From Piscicoccus intestinalis NBRC 104926 (GTDB lineage Bacteria > Actinomycetota > Actinomycetes > Actinomycetales > Dermatophilaceae): DNA of 64,000 bases. The stretch covers positions 20,218 to 84,217 of the forward strand of contig NZ_BCNQ01000004.1 in assembly GCF_001515525.1 (NCBI RefSeq). Reading direction: 5' to 3'. The position numbers and the translations under genes were made by a program. Positions 50,269-61,781 of the stretch are shown one piece after another; the stretch's first letter is position 1, and every line of letters begins with the position of its first letter. A model generated the notes under the pieces. The model saw only the letters and a list, made by a program, of their open reading frames with translations, was not told the origin of the DNA and did no database searches.

Positions 50269-51578
50269 TGCCGTTGGTCAGCAAGGAGACTCAGACGGGG
50301 CTGCCCGTCGACAGCGACGACAAGGCGCTGCTCGGCACCCCCGGCCGCGACGCCGCGCTCGCGAACGTGCGGGCCAGCGACGCGGCGGGCCACGACGCCA
50401 CGGTGCCCGAGCAGTCGCGCGCCGAGCGCCGCACGTCGTTCGACCCCGCCGACTTCGCGGTGCCGACCGGGCGCGAGGAGGAGTGGCGGTTCACCCCCGT
50501 CGACCGCCTCGGTGAGCTGTTCGCCGACGGCGAGGGCAGCGGCCACCTCGACTGGCAGGCGCAGCTGCCCGAGGGCGTGACGTCGACGCGGATCGACGAA
50601 CGGCGCGCCCGGGAGCTGACGACCGTGGCCCCGGCCGACCGGCCGGCGGCGCTGGCGTTCGCCCGCTCCGGCGGCGCGATGCAGCTCGACATCCCGGCCG
50701 AGGCCGAGGTCACCGAGCCGGTGCGCGTCGACCTGCGGGGCACCGCGGGCGAGCCGCCGGTGTTCGGGCATATCGTCGTCACCGCGGGCCGGCACAGCCG
50801 GGCCACGATCGTGCTGGCCCACTCCGGGTCCGCGACCTACTCCGAGCTGCTGTCGGTGCGCGCCGGAGACGGTGCCGACCTGACGATCGTCAGCCTCCAG
50901 GAGTGGGAGGACGACGCGCTGCACCTCGCGCAGCAGGACGTCGTCGTCGGGCGCGACGCCACCGTGCGGCACATCGCGGTCACCCTCGGTGGCCGGGTCG
51001 TGCGGCTGTGCACCAACGCGCAGTACTCCGGCCCGGGCGGCTCGTTCACCGGGCTCGGCGTGTACTACGCCGCCTCCGGGCAGGACCTCGAGCACCGGCT
51101 GTTCGTCGACCACGAGGCGCCCCGGTGCACCTCGAACGTCGAGTACAAGGGCGCGCTGCAGGGCGAGACCGCGCACACCGTGTGGGTCGGCGACGTGCTG
51201 ATCCGCGCGCAGGCCGAGGGCACCGACACGTACGAGCTGAACCGCAACCTCGTGCTCACCGACGGCGCCCGCGCCGACTCCGTGCCGAACCTGGAGATCG
51301 AGACGGGTGAGATCGAGGGAGCCGGGCACGCCTCGGCGACCGGCCGGTTCGACGACGAGCAGCTGTTCTACCTGCGCAGCCGCGGCATCCCGGAGGAGGA
51401 GGCCCGCCGCCTCGTCGTCCGCGGCTTCTTCGCCGCGATCGTGGCGCGCATCGGCGTGCCGGAGATCGTCGACCACCTCATGGAGGCCATCGACGCCGAA
51501 CTCGAGGCCTCGATGACCCCCACCCGCGACAAGACCACCGAGGCGGTGCGCGAGGTCGTCCAGGAGGTCACCTCGTGA
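50268..51578 (+). CDS. sufD: Fe-S cluster assembly protein SufD
   Basis: A 436-aa partner of SufB in the scaffold. The variable N-terminal helical part includes 'GREEEWRFTPVDRL', and the C-terminal beta-helix ends in 'LFYLRSRGIPEEEARRLVVRGFF'. ATG 50268 overlaps the sufB stop by 1 nt. The last bases overlap the ferredoxin start. Confidence 0.96.
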   Translation: MPLVSKETQTGLPVDSDDKALLGTPGRDAALANVRASDAAGHDATVPEQSRAERRTSFDPADFAVPTGREEEWRFTPVDRLGELFADGEGSGHLDWQAQLPEGVTSTRIDERRARELTTVAPADRPAALAFARSGGAMQLDIPAEAEVTEPVRVDLRGTAGEPPVFGHIVVTAGRHSRATIVLAHSGSATYSELLSVRAGDGADLTIVSLQEWEDDALHLAQQDVVVGRDATVRHIAVTLGGRVVRLCTNAQYSGPGGSFTGLGVYYAASGQDLEHRLFVDHEAPRCTSNVEYKGALQGETAHTVWVGDVLIRAQAEGTDTYELNRNLVLTDGARADSVPNLEIETGEIEGAGHASATGRFDDEQLFYLRSRGIPEEEARRLVVRGFFAAIVARIGVPEIVDHLMEAIDAELEASMTPTRDKTTEAVREVVQEVTS

Positions 51579-51928
51579 GCCTGCCCGCCACGTACGAGAA
51601 GGTCTGCGCCCTCGACGAGTTGCCGACCGTCGGCGCGGCGCTGGCCGACATCGGCGGCGAGAAGGTCGCGATGGTGCGCACCAAGGACGGCACCGTGCAC
51701 GCCGTGCAGGACACCTGCACGCACGGCGCGGTGAGCCTGTCCGAGGGCGAGGTCGAGGGCTGCAGCCTGGAGTGCTGGCTGCACGGTTCGCGTTTCGACC
51801 TGCGCACCGGTAAGCCGCTGTCGCCGCCGGCGACGGTTCCGATCCGTGTCTATTCCGTGAAGATCGAGGGCGACGATGTCTACGTGTCGCTCACGCCCTC
51901 GCCGATCGATGAGAACGAAGAGAGCTGA
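51575..51928 (+). CDS. Rieske-type non-heme ferredoxin of the suf operon
   Basis: A 117-aa soluble Rieske protein, with ligands CTHG and CWLHGSRFD. Such a ferredoxin sits between sufD and sufC in most actinobacteria and may donate electrons or carry clusters during assembly. GTG 51575 overlaps the sufD stop (GTGA) and follows caggagg. Confidence 0.93.
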   Translation: MSLPATYEKVCALDELPTVGAALADIGGEKVAMVRTKDGTVHAVQDTCTHGAVSLSEGEVEGCSLECWLHGSRFDLRTGKPLSPPATVPIRVYSVKIEGDDVYVSLTPSPIDENEES

Positions 51929-54099
<2,171 letters not shown>

Positions 54100-54100
<1 letters not shown>

Positions 54101-54591
54101 TGGACCTGTACGCCGAGCTGATCCTCGACCACAGCAAGCGACCGCACCACGCCGGCCTGCGCGAGCCGTTCGACGCGCAGACCTACCACGTCAACACGAG
54201 CTGCGGCGACGAGGTGACCCTGCGGGTGCGGCTGGACCACACCGACTCCGAGCCGGTCGTCGCCGACGTCAGCTACGACAGCATCGGCTGCTCGATCTCG
54301 ATCGCGTCGGCCTCGATCCTCGCCGAGGAGACGATCGGGCACACCGTGCCGGAGGCGCTGGAGACCTTCGAGGCGATGCGCACCATGCTGACCAGCCGCG
54401 GCACCGACCCCGGCGACGAGGAGATCATCGGAGACGGGGTCGCCCTGGCCGGCGTCTCCCGCTACCCCGCCCGGGTCAAGTGCGCGCTGCTCGGGTGGAG
54501 CGCGTTCACCGACGCCCTCGCCCGCGCCGGCGCGGACATCTCCGCGGTGTCCCACGGCTCCGACCACCCCGAACCCACCACGACCTCGTAG
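54100..54591 (+). CDS. sufU: Zinc-dependent sulfurtransferase SufU
   Basis: A 163-aa protein that accepts sulfur from SufS. The ligand set is visible: Cys in TSCGDE (with its Asp), Cys in IGCSIS and Cys in 'RVKCALLGW'. The GDE spacing and the insert between the second and third Cys mark SufU rather than IscU. It overlaps sufS by 1 nt. Confidence 0.95.
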
Positions 54592-54600
54592 GAGGCGACC

Positions 54601-54966
54601 ATGACCGAACAGAACACTGTGCAGACTCCGGCCCCCGCGCCGGCGCAGGGCCCGACGCCCGTCAACGCCGTCGACGTCGAGGAGGCCATGCGCGACGTCG
54701 TCGACCCCGAGCTCGGCATCAACGTCGTCGACCTCGGGCTCGTCTACGGGGTGACCGTCGACCCGCAGGGCCACGCGATCATCGACATGACGCTGACCTC
54801 GGCGGCCTGCCCGCTGACCGACGTCATCGAGGACCAGACGGCCGCCGCGCTCGAGGACGTCGTCGCGACGCACCGCATCAACTGGGTGTGGATGCCGCCG
54901 TGGGGCCCGGACAAGATCACCGAGGACGGCCGCGAGCAGCTGCGGGCGCTCGGCTTCAACGTGTGA
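54601..54966 (+). CDS. DUF59/MIP18-family Fe-S maturation protein (SufT-like)
   Basis: A 121-aa protein. After a Pro/Ala-rich leader of ~20 residues comes the MIP18 fold: 'VEEAMRDVVDPELGINVVDLGLVY' and 'TLTSAACPLTDVIEDQ', with the conserved reactive Cys. It assists Fe-S insertion into target proteins. Last gene of the suf operon, followed by a terminator. Confidence 0.93.
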   Translation: MTEQNTVQTPAPAPAQGPTPVNAVDVEEAMRDVVDPELGINVVDLGLVYGVTVDPQGHAIIDMTLTSAACPLTDVIEDQTAAALEDVVATHRINWVWMPPWGPDKITEDGREQLRALGFNV

Positions 54967-54978
54967 GCTGAACCTCCC

Positions 54979-55018
54979 CGCCCCGGTCGATCCGCATCCC
55001 ACGGAAGCGGCCGGGGCG
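54979..55018 (+). terminator. Terminator of the suf operon
   Basis: CGCCCCGG (54979-54986) pairs with CCGGGGCG (55011-55018), with an inner CCGC/GCGG helix, 12 nt after the last suf stop. Confidence 0.75.
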
Positions 55019-55065
55019 CGGTTGTCGGGTGATACTGCAGGGACCATTCCGACGAAGGGGCCCCC

Positions 55066-56544
55066 ATGGTCAACCTGGCAGCCAATCTTCCGGCCACCGC
55101 CGCGCGCACCCCGGACGCGCTCGCGCTCCGGCAGGACGACACCACGTTGACGTTCGCGCAGCTCGACGCGGCCTGCGCGGCGTTCGCCGGATACCTGCGC
55201 GACCAGGACCTCGAGGCCGGAGACCGGGTGGCCATGTCGCTGCCCAACATCCCCGCGTACGCGATCGTCTACTACGGCGCGATGCGCATCGGCGCGATCG
55301 TCGTGCCGATGAACCCGCTGTTCAAGCCGCGGGAGGTCGGGTTCTACCTGGAGGACTCCGGCGCCCGGCTCCTCGTCGGCATGAACGACGACGCCCGCAC
55401 CGGGGCCGAACAGACGGGGGTGGCGTTCCTCGACGTCACGACGCTGCCGCAGGTGCTCCAGGAGGCGGAGCCGGTGACCGAGGTCGAGGACCGGGCCGAC
55501 TCCGACATCGCGGTGCTGCTGTACACCTCGGGCACGACCGGGCGCCCCAAGGGCGCGTCGCTCACCCACCGCAACCTGCAGACCAACCAGGACGTCTCGG
55601 GGCGCACCCTGCTGGAGGTCACCCCGGACGACGTCATCATGGGGTGCCTGCCGCTGTTCCACGTCTTCGGCATGACGTGCGGCCTCAACGTCGCGGTGGC
55701 GGCCGGCGCGACGCTGACGATGATCCCGCGGTTCGACCCGAACAAAGCCCTGGAGGTCATCGAACGCGACAAGGTGAGCGTCTTCGAGGGCGTGCCGACG
55801 ATGTACGGCGCGATCCTCGGGGCCGCCCGGGCGTCCACCGGAGAGCACGATCTGAGTTCGCTGCGAGTGTGCATCAGCGGCGGCTCGTCGATGCCGCTGG
55901 AACTCATGCGCGGCTTCGAGGAGCGATTCGACTGCATCATCCTCGAGGGCTACGGGCTGTCGGAGACGTCGCCGGTCGCGAGCTTCAACCGCCCCGACCT
56001 GGAGCGCAAGCCCGGCACCGTCGGCCCGGCCGTCGAGGGCGTGCGGGTGCGCTGCGTCGACAACGAGGACAACGACGTGCCGGTCGGGGAGATCGGCGAG
56101 ATCATCATCGCCGGCGACCCGGTGATGAGCGGCTACTGGAACCGGCCGGAGGCGACCGCGGAGGCGATCCGGGACGGCTGGTTCCACTCCGGCGACCTGG
56201 GCCGGCTCGACGAGGACGGTTTCGTCTCGATCGTCGACCGCACCAAGGACATGATCATCCGCGGCGGCTACAACGTGTACCCGCGTGAGATCGAGGAGGT
56301 GCTGTACGAGCACCCGGCGATCTCGGAGGCGGCGGTCGTCGGCGTCCCGCACGAGACGCACGGCGAGGAGGTCTGCGCCTACGTGGTGCTCGTCGAGGGC
56401 GAGCAGGCCACGCCGGAAGAGGTGCAGGAGTTCGTCAAGGAGCGGGTGGCCGCGTACAAGTACCCCCGCACGGTGCGGATCATCGAGGCGCTGCCCAAGG
56501 GCGCGACCGGCAAGATCCTCAAGCGGGAACTGCGCGAGGCCTGA
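55066..56544 (+). CDS. Long-chain acyl-CoA synthetase (AMP-binding)
   Basis: A 492-aa ANL-superfamily ligase that activates a carboxylic acid with ATP and CoA. It has P-loop YTSGTTGRPKG, 'GYGLSETSP', 'WFHSGDLGRLDEDG' and the C-terminal catalytic Lys in 'LPKGATGKILKRELRE'. The natural acid is probably a fatty acid; aryl acids are possible. ATG 55066 follows gaagggg. Confidence 0.93.
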   Translation: MVNLAANLPATAARTPDALALRQDDTTLTFAQLDAACAAFAGYLRDQDLEAGDRVAMSLPNIPAYAIVYYGAMRIGAIVVPMNPLFKPREVGFYLEDSGARLLVGMNDDARTGAEQTGVAFLDVTTLPQVLQEAEPVTEVEDRADSDIAVLLYTSGTTGRPKGASLTHRNLQTNQDVSGRTLLEVTPDDVIMGCLPLFHVFGMTCGLNVAVAAGATLTMIPRFDPNKALEVIERDKVSVFEGVPTMYGAILGAARASTGEHDLSSLRVCISGGSSMPLELMRGFEERFDCIILEGYGLSETSPVASFNRPDLERKPGTVGPAVEGVRVRCVDNEDNDVPVGEIGEIIIAGDPVMSGYWNRPEATAEAIRDGWFHSGDLGRLDEDGFVSIVDRTKDMIIRGGYNVYPREIEEVLYEHPAISEAAVVGVPHETHGEEVCAYVVLVEGEQATPEEVQEFVKERVAAYKYPRTVRIIEALPKGATGKILKRELREA

Positions 56545-56581
56545 GGCGGCCTCACGGTCGTCACCGTCGTGGCGACCGGCG

Positions 56582-56692
56582 GGGGCTCGCGTGACACGCA
56601 CGAGCCCCGCGGGTTCGGCGAACCCCTTGGCCGATCCCGCGGGGCCCGTGTCCCCATGTCGGGTTTCCGCAACCCCCTGGACGCGGAAACCC
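56582..56692. terminator. Cluster of three hairpins between convergent genes
   Basis: Hairpin 1: 56582-56589 / 56601-56608 (8 bp). Hairpin 2: 56611-56616 / 56620-56625 (6 bp). Hairpin 3: GGGTTTCCGC 56661-56670 / 56683-56692 (10 bp). They separate the ligase from the minus-strand HAD gene and can stop transcripts from both sides. Confidence 0.75.
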
Positions 56693-56709
56693 TGTTCGCC
56701 CCCTGATCC

Positions 56710-57396
56710 TCAGAGGCCTTGACGGCCGGACGAGTCGTTCGGGTCGGACTCGTCGTACTGGTCGTACTCCTCGTACCAGGTGGCGAATTCTGTGAGCGAG
56801 CGCAGCACGACATCCGCGCCGGCGGCCCGCAGCGCCTGTTCGTCGTGGGCGCCGGTCGTCACGGCGACCGCCAGGGCGTCGGCGCCGCGGGCGGCGAGCA
56901 CATCGCCGGGGTGGTCACCGACGTACATCCAGGCGCCCTCCTCGCGCAGCGCCGCGGACTTCTGCGCGGCGAACCGGTCGCCGTGCAGGGCGTCGATGTG
57001 CGGCGCCAGGCCCGCCTCCGTGACGGCGGCGCGGCCCATCCACTCGACCTTGGCCGTGACGACGAGGACGCGGTCGCCGTGGCGTCGCACGGCCTCGAGG
57101 GCGGCCACGGCTCCCGGCATGGCCGGGGCAGCGGGTGCGTCGTCGCGGTGGTAGAGCTCGCGGTAGGCGGTGACGAAGGCGTCGACGTCGAGGCCGGGGC
57201 TCAGGGCCGCCACCTTGTCGGCCAGGGGGACTCCCAGGTGGGGCGCGATGAGCTCCGCCGGCACCCGCGCGCCGAGCGCGTCGAACGCCGCGACGGCGGA
57301 GGTCAGGATGCGAGCCCGCGTGTCGACGAGCGTGAGGCCGAGGTCGAAGCCCACAGCGCGCGAGGTCACCTCACGCCGCGCGCCGGCCAACGACAC
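56710..57396 (-). CDS. HAD-superfamily hydrolase-like protein lacking the second motif I Asp
   Basis: A 228-aa HAD-like protein. Motif I reads GFDLGLTLVD: nucleophile Asp18 is present but Gly20 replaces the acid/base Asp found in phosphatases (DxD). Motif II is 'VLVVTAK', the motif III Lys is likely in 'AAQKSAAL', and motif IV is 'YVGDHPGDVLAA'. The Asp-to-Gly change makes ordinary phosphatase chemistry doubtful. Phosphonatases and dehalogenases also lack this Asp. A Tyr/Asp-rich tail (YEEYDQYDESD) ends the protein. GTG 57396 is the only good early start. Confidence 0.82.
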   Translation of the reverse strand: MSLAGARREVTSRAVGFDLGLTLVDTRARILTSAVAAFDALGARVPAELIAPHLGVPLADKVAALSPGLDVDAFVTAYRELYHRDDAPAAPAMPGAVAALEAVRRHGDRVLVVTAKVEWMGRAAVTEAGLAPHIDALHGDRFAAQKSAALREEGAWMYVGDHPGDVLAARGADALAVAVTTGAHDEQALRAAGADVVLRSLTEFATWYEEYDQYDESDPNDSSGRQGL

Positions 57397-57630
57397 CCAC
57401 TCCGTTCTCGTGCTGCTCGTGTCTCGTGCTGCTCGTGCTGCCTTGTGCTGCTGATGCGGTCTGCAGGGACTGCTCTGGCCCGCCGGACTCGGATGCCGCC
57501 CACACCGGTCGCCGCGACAGCCGTCAGGTTGCCGCCGCGGCGACCGGGGAGCGAGTTCGGTGCCGCCGTCGAGGTCGCGTGTCTTCGTGGGCCCTCGACG
57601 ACAGCGAGGCGAGGCCTCGTCGGCGACGCG
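57397..57630. other. Spacer between HAD gene and NlpC/P60 gene
   Basis: No credible gene. It contains a perfect 16-bp tandem duplication (57406-57437) in the HAD upstream region and weak inverted repeats near 57567-57610 that may end the NlpC transcript. Confidence 0.5.
57406..57437. repeat. 16-bp perfect tandem duplication
   Basis: tctcgtgctgctcgtg occurs twice head to tail, followed by diverged copies to ~57453. Directly upstream of the minus-strand HAD start. Confidence 0.9.
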
Positions 57631-58131
57631 TCAGACGCGACCGAACGAGGCGCCGGAGCGCACGCTCGACAGCTTCACGGAGCTGCCGCTGTTCGGGGCG
57701 TGCCACATCTTGCCGTTGCCGGCGTAGATGCCGACGTGGTGCTTGCGGGCGCCGCCGTAGAAGACGAGGTCACCCGGGCGGGCCTGGCTGCGGCTGATCT
57801 TCTTGCTGGCGCGGTACTGCGCGTGCGCGGTGCGCGGCAGCGACTTGCCGGCCTGCCGGTAGGCGTAGGAGGTCAGGCCGGAGCAGTCGAAGGCGTTCGG
57901 GCCGGAGGCGCCCCAGCGGTAGGGCTTGCCCTTCTTGGAGGCCGCCACGCGCACGGCCGAACTGGCCACGGACGCGGAGACCGTGCTGTACGAGGCGACC
58001 AAGGCGGTGCTCTGCACGGCCGGAGCGGCCTGCGCGGCGGGGGCGGAGACGGCGGCGATGCCGCCGGTGAGACCGAAGGAAAGCAGGCCCGTCGCAAGAA
58101 GGCGCGCAGGGGCAGCGGTCATCATGTTCAT
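57631..58131 (-). CDS. Secreted NlpC/P60 peptidoglycan hydrolase
   Basis: A 166-aa exported endopeptidase. It has a signal peptide (residues ~1-36, cleavage near AQAA), a short Ser/Ala linker, then the NlpC/P60 domain with catalytic Cys83 (FDCSG), His at 131/132 (KHHVGIYAG) and the third residue His144 (WHAP). It cleaves cell-wall stem peptides during growth or division. A c-di-AMP riboswitch and a CRP site lie upstream. ATG 58131 and 58125 are both possible, with no clear Shine-Dalgarno sequence. Confidence 0.92.
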   Translation of the reverse strand: MNMMTAAPARLLATGLLSFGLTGGIAAVSAPAAQAAPAVQSTALVASYSTVSASVASSAVRVAASKKGKPYRWGASGPNAFDCSGLTSYAYRQAGKSLPRTAHAQYRASKKISRSQARPGDLVFYGGARKHHVGIYAGNGKMWHAPNSGSSVKLSSVRSGASFGRV

Positions 58132-58227
58132 GGGTCGTGATCCAGGAGGCGCTTACGAGGCATGACCTGTCGGATTCGGGGACCTGGATGGCCCCGGCCC
58201 ATGGCTGCGCCTCCGGGATGCGGAGGA

Positions 58228-58372
58228 GTTCGCCGCGGGCTTCACCCCAAGGACGCCACGACACGTGTCGCGCGCCCGGTGTTGCTGGGTGCACCGCTCC
58301 TGCCACCCACACATTTCTGTGCGAAGGGGTACCGGGCCAGTGGTGGCAGGACTCAGCGTCACCGCCCGGTGG
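58228..58372 (-). promoter_or_regulatory. ydaO-yuaA c-di-AMP riboswitch
   Basis: On the minus strand the conserved blocks appear in order: GACGCTGAGTCCTGCCACC, GGTGGCAGGAGCGG, and CCTTGGGGTGAAGCC. GACGC (58360-58356) pairs with GCGTC upstream of the last block, and CCTGCCACC pairs with GGTGGCAGG. This class switches genes off when c-di-AMP is high and is typical before Rpf/NlpC genes in actinobacteria. A 6-bp hairpin (58211-58227) just downstream may be part of the expression platform. Confidence 0.88.
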
Positions 58373-58401
58373 TCCGGATCAGGGGTTCCGGACCGGTTGT
58401 A

Positions 58402-58431
58402 AACGTAGGGCACCGAATAACGAATTGGCAA
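58402..58431 (-). promoter_or_regulatory. Promoter of the NlpC/P60 leader
   Basis: Minus strand: TTGCCA (58431-58426), 18 nt, TACGTT (58407-58402). Transcription would start near 58395, ~25 nt before the riboswitch. Confidence 0.55.
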
Positions 58432-58446
58432 AGCCGGGGAGCCCTT

Positions 58447-58462
58447 TGTGAACTATCTCACA
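58447..58462. promoter_or_regulatory. Perfect CRP/GlxR-type site
   Basis: TGTGA-N6-TCACA without mismatch. Its centre is about 60 nt upstream of the predicted transcript start, a class I activator position. Confidence 0.65.
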
Positions 58463-58708
58463 TAGAATTGAGGGAACCGAACGCTTCAGAAACCGGCTTC
58501 TCGGCCGATTGTCGACAGCCTGACCTGCAGGTTTAGGGGATCGGGGGAGAGCACGGGCACCTGGGTGTTTCCTGTGCGTTGGCCCGTGGCCGAGCTCACT
58601 CGATCTGTTGGTCGTCCACATCGTGACCAGAGTCGTCTCACGACGCATAGCCCAACCCGTTCTGCACGCCGTGTCGTCGGACGGTACACGCAAACGGACC
58701 CACGCAAA
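58463..58708. other. Spacer upstream of the NlpC promoter
   Basis: No credible gene on either strand. A 12-bp direct repeat acgcaaacggac (58687-58698 and 58700-58711) abuts the metallopeptidase terminator. Confidence 0.5.
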
Positions 58709-58748
58709 CGGACGCGGGTGCGGAGACACCTGGGCATCCGCACCCGCG
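58709..58748 (-). terminator. Terminator of the metallopeptidase gene
   Basis: A perfect 14-bp stem (58709-58722 with 58735-58748) and a 12-nt loop, 33 nt beyond the minus-strand stop. Confidence 0.8.
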
Positions 58749-58780
58749 TCTCGCGCGGCCGTCCGACAGAGCCGCAGGGG

Positions 58781-59761
58781 CTACAGGCTCGACGCGTTGA
58801 AGGTGTTGCAGGAGTTGATCGACTGCGAGTTGTAGCCGTTCATGAACCAGCGCTTGCGCTGCTCCGACGTGCCGTGGGTGAAGTTCTCCGGGCTCACCCG
58901 CCCGCTCGTCGACTTCATGATGTGGTCGTCACCCACCGCCGAGGCGGCGGAGAGCGCCGAGTCGATGTCGGTCTGGGTGAGCGGCTTGAGCAGCGTGTTG
59001 CCGTCGGCGTCCTTGGTCGTGGACGCGTCCTTGGCCCACATGCCGGCGAAGCAGTCGGCCATGAGTTCGATCTTCACGCCGCCGCTCTCCGGACCCTTGG
59101 GGTCCTGCTGGGCGCGGTCGAGCAGGTTGAGCTGGTCCTGCAGGGCGTGGCCGTACTCGTGAGCCACGACGTACATCTGGGCGAAGTTGCCGCCGTCGGC
59201 GCCGAACTGGCTGGAGAGCAGGTCGAAGAAGTCCGCGTCGATGTAGACCTGCCGGTCCAGCGGGCAGTAGAACGGGCCCACCTGGTTGCTCGCGGTGCCA
59301 CACGCCGACTGGGTCTGCCCGGAGTACAGGATCGTCTTCGTCATCCGCCACTGGCGCTGGTTGTTGGACTGCTGGGGCAGCTCCTTGTTCCAGTAGTCCT
59401 GCACGCTGTTGACGGTGCCGATGACGCGGCACTGCTTGTCGCGGTTGGCGTCGGCGCCGGTGCGGCATTGCGAGAACGCGTCGGTGCTGACGCCCCCGGC
59501 GCCGGACACGTCGCCGCGGTCTCCGAAGATGCTGCCGCCCTGGTCCTGCTGCTGCGGCTGGTTCTGGCCGCTCTGGCCCTGATCGGTGGTGCCGCCGCCC
59601 CCGGTGGGGATGCCCCCGCCGAAGAACATGAACAGCAGCAGCACGACGATCGACAGGCAGCCGCCACCGCCTCCGATGACCATGCCACCGGGGCGGAATC
59701 CGCCGCCGCCACCGCCTCCGACCTGGGAGGTGTCGAGGCGGGCGTTGTCGTTGAAGGTCAT
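58781..59761 (-). CDS. YpfJ-family neutral zinc metallopeptidase
   Basis: A 326-aa protein. A short cytosolic start with two glycine runs (GGGGGGG, GGGGG) leads to one membrane helix ('SIVVLLLFMFF'). A Gly/Gln-rich linker and an extracytoplasmic domain follow. The zinc motif HEYGH lies near residue 200, with 'ELMADCFAGMWA' downstream supplying the third ligand. C-terminal HGTSEQRKRWF is family-typical. Substrate unknown. ATG 59761 follows GGAGAGG. Confidence 0.9.
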   Translation of the reverse strand: MTFNDNARLDTSQVGGGGGGGFRPGGMVIGGGGGCLSIVVLLLFMFFGGGIPTGGGGTTDQGQSGQNQPQQQDQGGSIFGDRGDVSGAGGVSTDAFSQCRTGADANRDKQCRVIGTVNSVQDYWNKELPQQSNNQRQWRMTKTILYSGQTQSACGTASNQVGPFYCPLDRQVYIDADFFDLLSSQFGADGGNFAQMYVVAHEYGHALQDQLNLLDRAQQDPKGPESGGVKIELMADCFAGMWAKDASTTKDADGNTLLKPLTQTDIDSALSAASAVGDDHIMKSTSGRVSPENFTHGTSEQRKRWFMNGYNSQSINSCNTFNASSL

Positions 59762-59820
59762 TGGCCTCTCCTGCTCTCGCCCACACGCTCGGCGGTGCCG
59801 AGAGTGCCTGTACTGGCACG

Positions 59821-59826
59821 TAAACT
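59821..59826 (+). promoter_or_regulatory. Candidate -10 (TAAACT) of the ABC-F gene
   Basis: TAAACT lies ~170 nt before the ABC-F start, giving a long leader. gtgcc/ggcac inverted repeats precede it (59804-59819). The leader holds a 6-bp cgtcgt/acgacg hairpin. Confidence 0.35.
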
Positions 59827-59997
59827 ATGCATCGGCCGATTCGTCCCGTGGGTGAAACTCCTCGCGTCGTCACGCGATCGTCACGACGGATCGGCACCGC
59901 CATGTCGGCCGGCGCAACGAGGCGTGTTCGAGGCGTGTCCGACCGAGCCGGCGTGGCCCACCGACTCTCATTGCCCGACAACACGCAGGAGTATGCC

Positions 59998-61596
<1,599 letters not shown>

Positions 61597-61781
61597 TCGC
61601 CGGCCACCGGGCCGATTCGGCGACCGCCGGGCGACTGGACGCGTCGATTCGTCGCGGGCGCGCCGACACGCGCCGACCTCAGGTGCCTGTTTAACGAGGC
61701 AGAAACGCACGGACCGCTATGGTTCTGGGCGTCTCGGGCCGTTCGTCGCGCCCGCCCCATATCCCCGGAAAGGGGCCGTTC

